This document shows, one piece after another, positions 34,558 through 35,623 of a DNA stretch of 35,623 bases; positions within the stretch are counted from its first letter, which is position 1; each line of letters opens with the position of its first letter. Source of the DNA: BQJD01 sp964350265. Lineage in GTDB: Bacteria; Pseudomonadota; Gammaproteobacteria; Arenicellales; CAJQKF01. Position numbers and translations under genes: made by a program. The stretch lies in assembly GCA_964350265.1 (NCBI GenBank), contig CAYGJZ010000043.1, forward strand, positions 1 to 35,623, given 5' to 3'. The notes under the pieces are model-generated. The model worked only from the letters and a program-made list of their open reading frames with translations, made no database searches and was not told the DNA's origin.

Positions 34558-35042
34558 CCCCGACCATCCCGGGCCAGTGCCAGTTGCATGGCGAGGGCGT
34601 CCTCGCGGCCGTCGCCGCGCACGTAGTAGTCCTGGCGCATGCCGATCACGATGAAACCAAAAGCCTGGTAGAGGGCGATGGCGGCAGCGTTGGATCGACG
34701 CACCTCGAGGAAGATCGTGGTCACGAAGCGTCGGTGCAGGGAGCTGATCACCCGGCCCAGTGCGCGACTGGCCAGGCCCTGGCGGCGACAGGCGGGGTCC
34801 ACCGCGAGGTTGAGCACGTGCCCTTCCCCGGCGGCGTGGTTGGCGATGATGAAGCCGGCCACCCGCGCCTCCTTTTCCAGCACCAGGCACAGGTAGCCAG
34901 GTCGCAGGCAGCCGAGGAACAACGGTGCATGCCACGGCGCCGGGGACGAAAGCGCCTCGATCCGGCTCACCGCCGCGACGTCGGCCACGGTCATGGGCCG
35001 CAGCCGCGCGCAGCAGGCATTGGCGTCAGCCGTCGGCGCCAT
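34554..35042 (-). CDS. rimI: Ribosomal-protein-alanine N-acetyltransferase RimI
   Basis: GNAT-fold enzyme expected to acetylate the N-terminal alanine of S18, whose gene rpsR (28062-28286) is also in this window. The 162-residue product shows LRPMTVADVAAVSRIEAL at the N-terminus, the acetyl-CoA loop NLAVDPACRRQGLASRALG, and TTIFLEVRRSNAAAIALYQAFGF near the C-terminus, all RimI-like. The ATG at 35042 lies within the end of the glycosylase gene (17-base overlap). RimI and other GNAT N-acetyltransferases are hard to separate by eye, but the VRRSNAAAIALYQAFGF segment and the gene neighbourhood favour RimI. Confidence 0.88.
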   Translation of the reverse strand: MAPTADANACCARLRPMTVADVAAVSRIEALSSPAPWHAPLFLGCLRPGYLCLVLEKEARVAGFIIANHAAGEGHVLNLAVDPACRRQGLASRALGRVISSLHRRFVTTIFLEVRRSNAAAIALYQAFGFIVIGMRQDYYVRGDGREDALAMQLALARDGRG

Positions 35043-35623
35043 CCACGGTGCGCCGGGCCAGCTTCAGGTCCTGCCAGGACTTGCGCTTCTCCTGCGGGCT
35101 GCGCAACAGGTAGGCGGGGTGGTAACTGACCACCAGCGGGGTATCGTACTCGCCGTAGCGGTGCACCCGCCCGCGCAGGCGGCCAATGGGTTCGGTGGTT
35201 TCCAGCAGCGCCTGGGCGGCGAACCGGCCGAGGGCGAGGATGATGCGGGGCCGGACCTGGCGCACCTGGGCGCGCAGGTAGGGCGAACAGCGCGCCACTT
35301 CCTCGCCGAGCGGGTCGCGGTTGTTCGGCGGCCGGCACTTGAGCACGTTGGCGATGTACACCGCGTCGCGTTCAAGACCCACCGCCAGCAGCATGGCATT
35401 GAGCAACTGCCCGGCGCGCCCAACGAAGGGCAGTCCCTGGCGATCCTCCTCCGCACCCGGCGCCTCGCCGATGATCATCCAGTCGGCATGGGCATGACCA
35501 CAGCCAAACACGGTATGGATGCGGCCGTTGGCGAGATCGCACTGCCGACACTGCGCCACCTGCGCGGCCAGCTCATCCAGGGATTCCCCGGGCGCGACGT
35601 GGGCGACGTCGGCCGCCTGCGGC
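35026..35623 (-). CDS. Family 4 uracil-DNA glycosylase, 5' end outside the window
   Basis: Removes uracil from DNA; this family carries a 4Fe-4S cluster. The visible 198 residues include the cluster cysteines CRQC, LKCRPPNNRDP and ARCSPYL, motif A GEAPGAEEDRQGLPFVGRAG, and motif B SYHPAYLLRSPQEKR. The frame stays open to the right edge (ESLDELAAQVAQC before the first cysteines), so the true start lies beyond 35623; an internal GTG at 35559 is possible but would cut into the helix before the first cysteine. The stop overlaps rimI. Pairing of this glycosylase with rimI is common in gammaproteobacteria. Confidence 0.93.
   Translation of the reverse strand, partial: PQAADVAHVAPGESLDELAAQVAQCRQCDLANGRIHTVFGCGHAHADWMIIGEAPGAEEDRQGLPFVGRAGQLLNAMLLAVGLERDAVYIANVLKCRPPNNRDPLGEEVARCSPYLRAQVRQVRPRIILALGRFAAQALLETTEPIGRLRGRVHRYGEYDTPLVVSYHPAYLLRSPQEKRKSWQDLKLARRTVDGADG

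Overview
The window is a stretch of core chromosome from a high-GC gammaproteobacterium. The evidence is gene order: rpsB-tsf-pyrH-frr-...-lpxB-rnhB-dnaE, divergent map-glnD-dapD, rpsF-rpsR-rplI-dnaB-alr, and an rnhA-dnaQ cluster next to a YafS-type methyltransferase and mltD are all classic gammaproteobacterial blocks. The order uppS-cdsA-dxr (instead of dxr-uppS-cdsA) and the absence of priB between rpsF and rpsR are more like Pseudomonas/Xanthomonas-type lineages than enterics. I cannot name a genus. A run of 100 Ns flanked by identical 55-bp ends shows this is a draft or metagenome scaffold.

Region 1 (2-18120, all minus strand) runs from rpsB down to dnaE. It holds translation factors (rpsB, tsf, frr), UMP kinase (pyrH), lipid carrier and phospholipid precursor synthesis (uppS, cdsA), isoprenoid synthesis (dxr), the site-2 protease rseP, outer membrane biogenesis (bamA, skp), lipid A and fatty acid synthesis (lpxD, fabZ, lpxA, lpxB), and nucleic acid enzymes (rnhB, dnaE). 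Most junctions are short gaps or 4-base stop/start overlaps. The operon starts from a promoter at about 18289-18316 with a GC-rich discriminator, followed by a structured rpsB leader.

Region 2 (18457-23663, plus strand) is map, glnD, dapD and a PP2C-type phosphatase gene. dapD has its own promoter candidate and a good ribosome binding site, and the phosphatase gene follows it closely.

Region 3 (23666-31921 and on to 33119, minus strand) is radA, alr, dnaB; then rplI, rpsR, rpsF; then acs; then dnaQ, rnhA and the YafS-like methyltransferase gene. A strong intrinsic terminator separates rplI from dnaB. rpsF is split only by the assembly gap; collapsing the duplicated ends restores one 159-codon frame with a long acidic tail. 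Region 4 (33211-35623) is mltD on plus, convergent with rimI and a family 4 uracil-DNA glycosylase gene that runs off the right edge.

Almost everything is housekeeping. I saw no insertion sequence, prophage, CRISPR array, tRNA or rRNA, and no new multi-gene system. The items most worth attention are regulatory and structural: matching promoters at two ribosomal protein operons, the rpsB leader, a possible promoter nested in a terminator, overlapping divergent promoters at mltD, extended ribosomal protein tails, and the assembly join inside rpsF.
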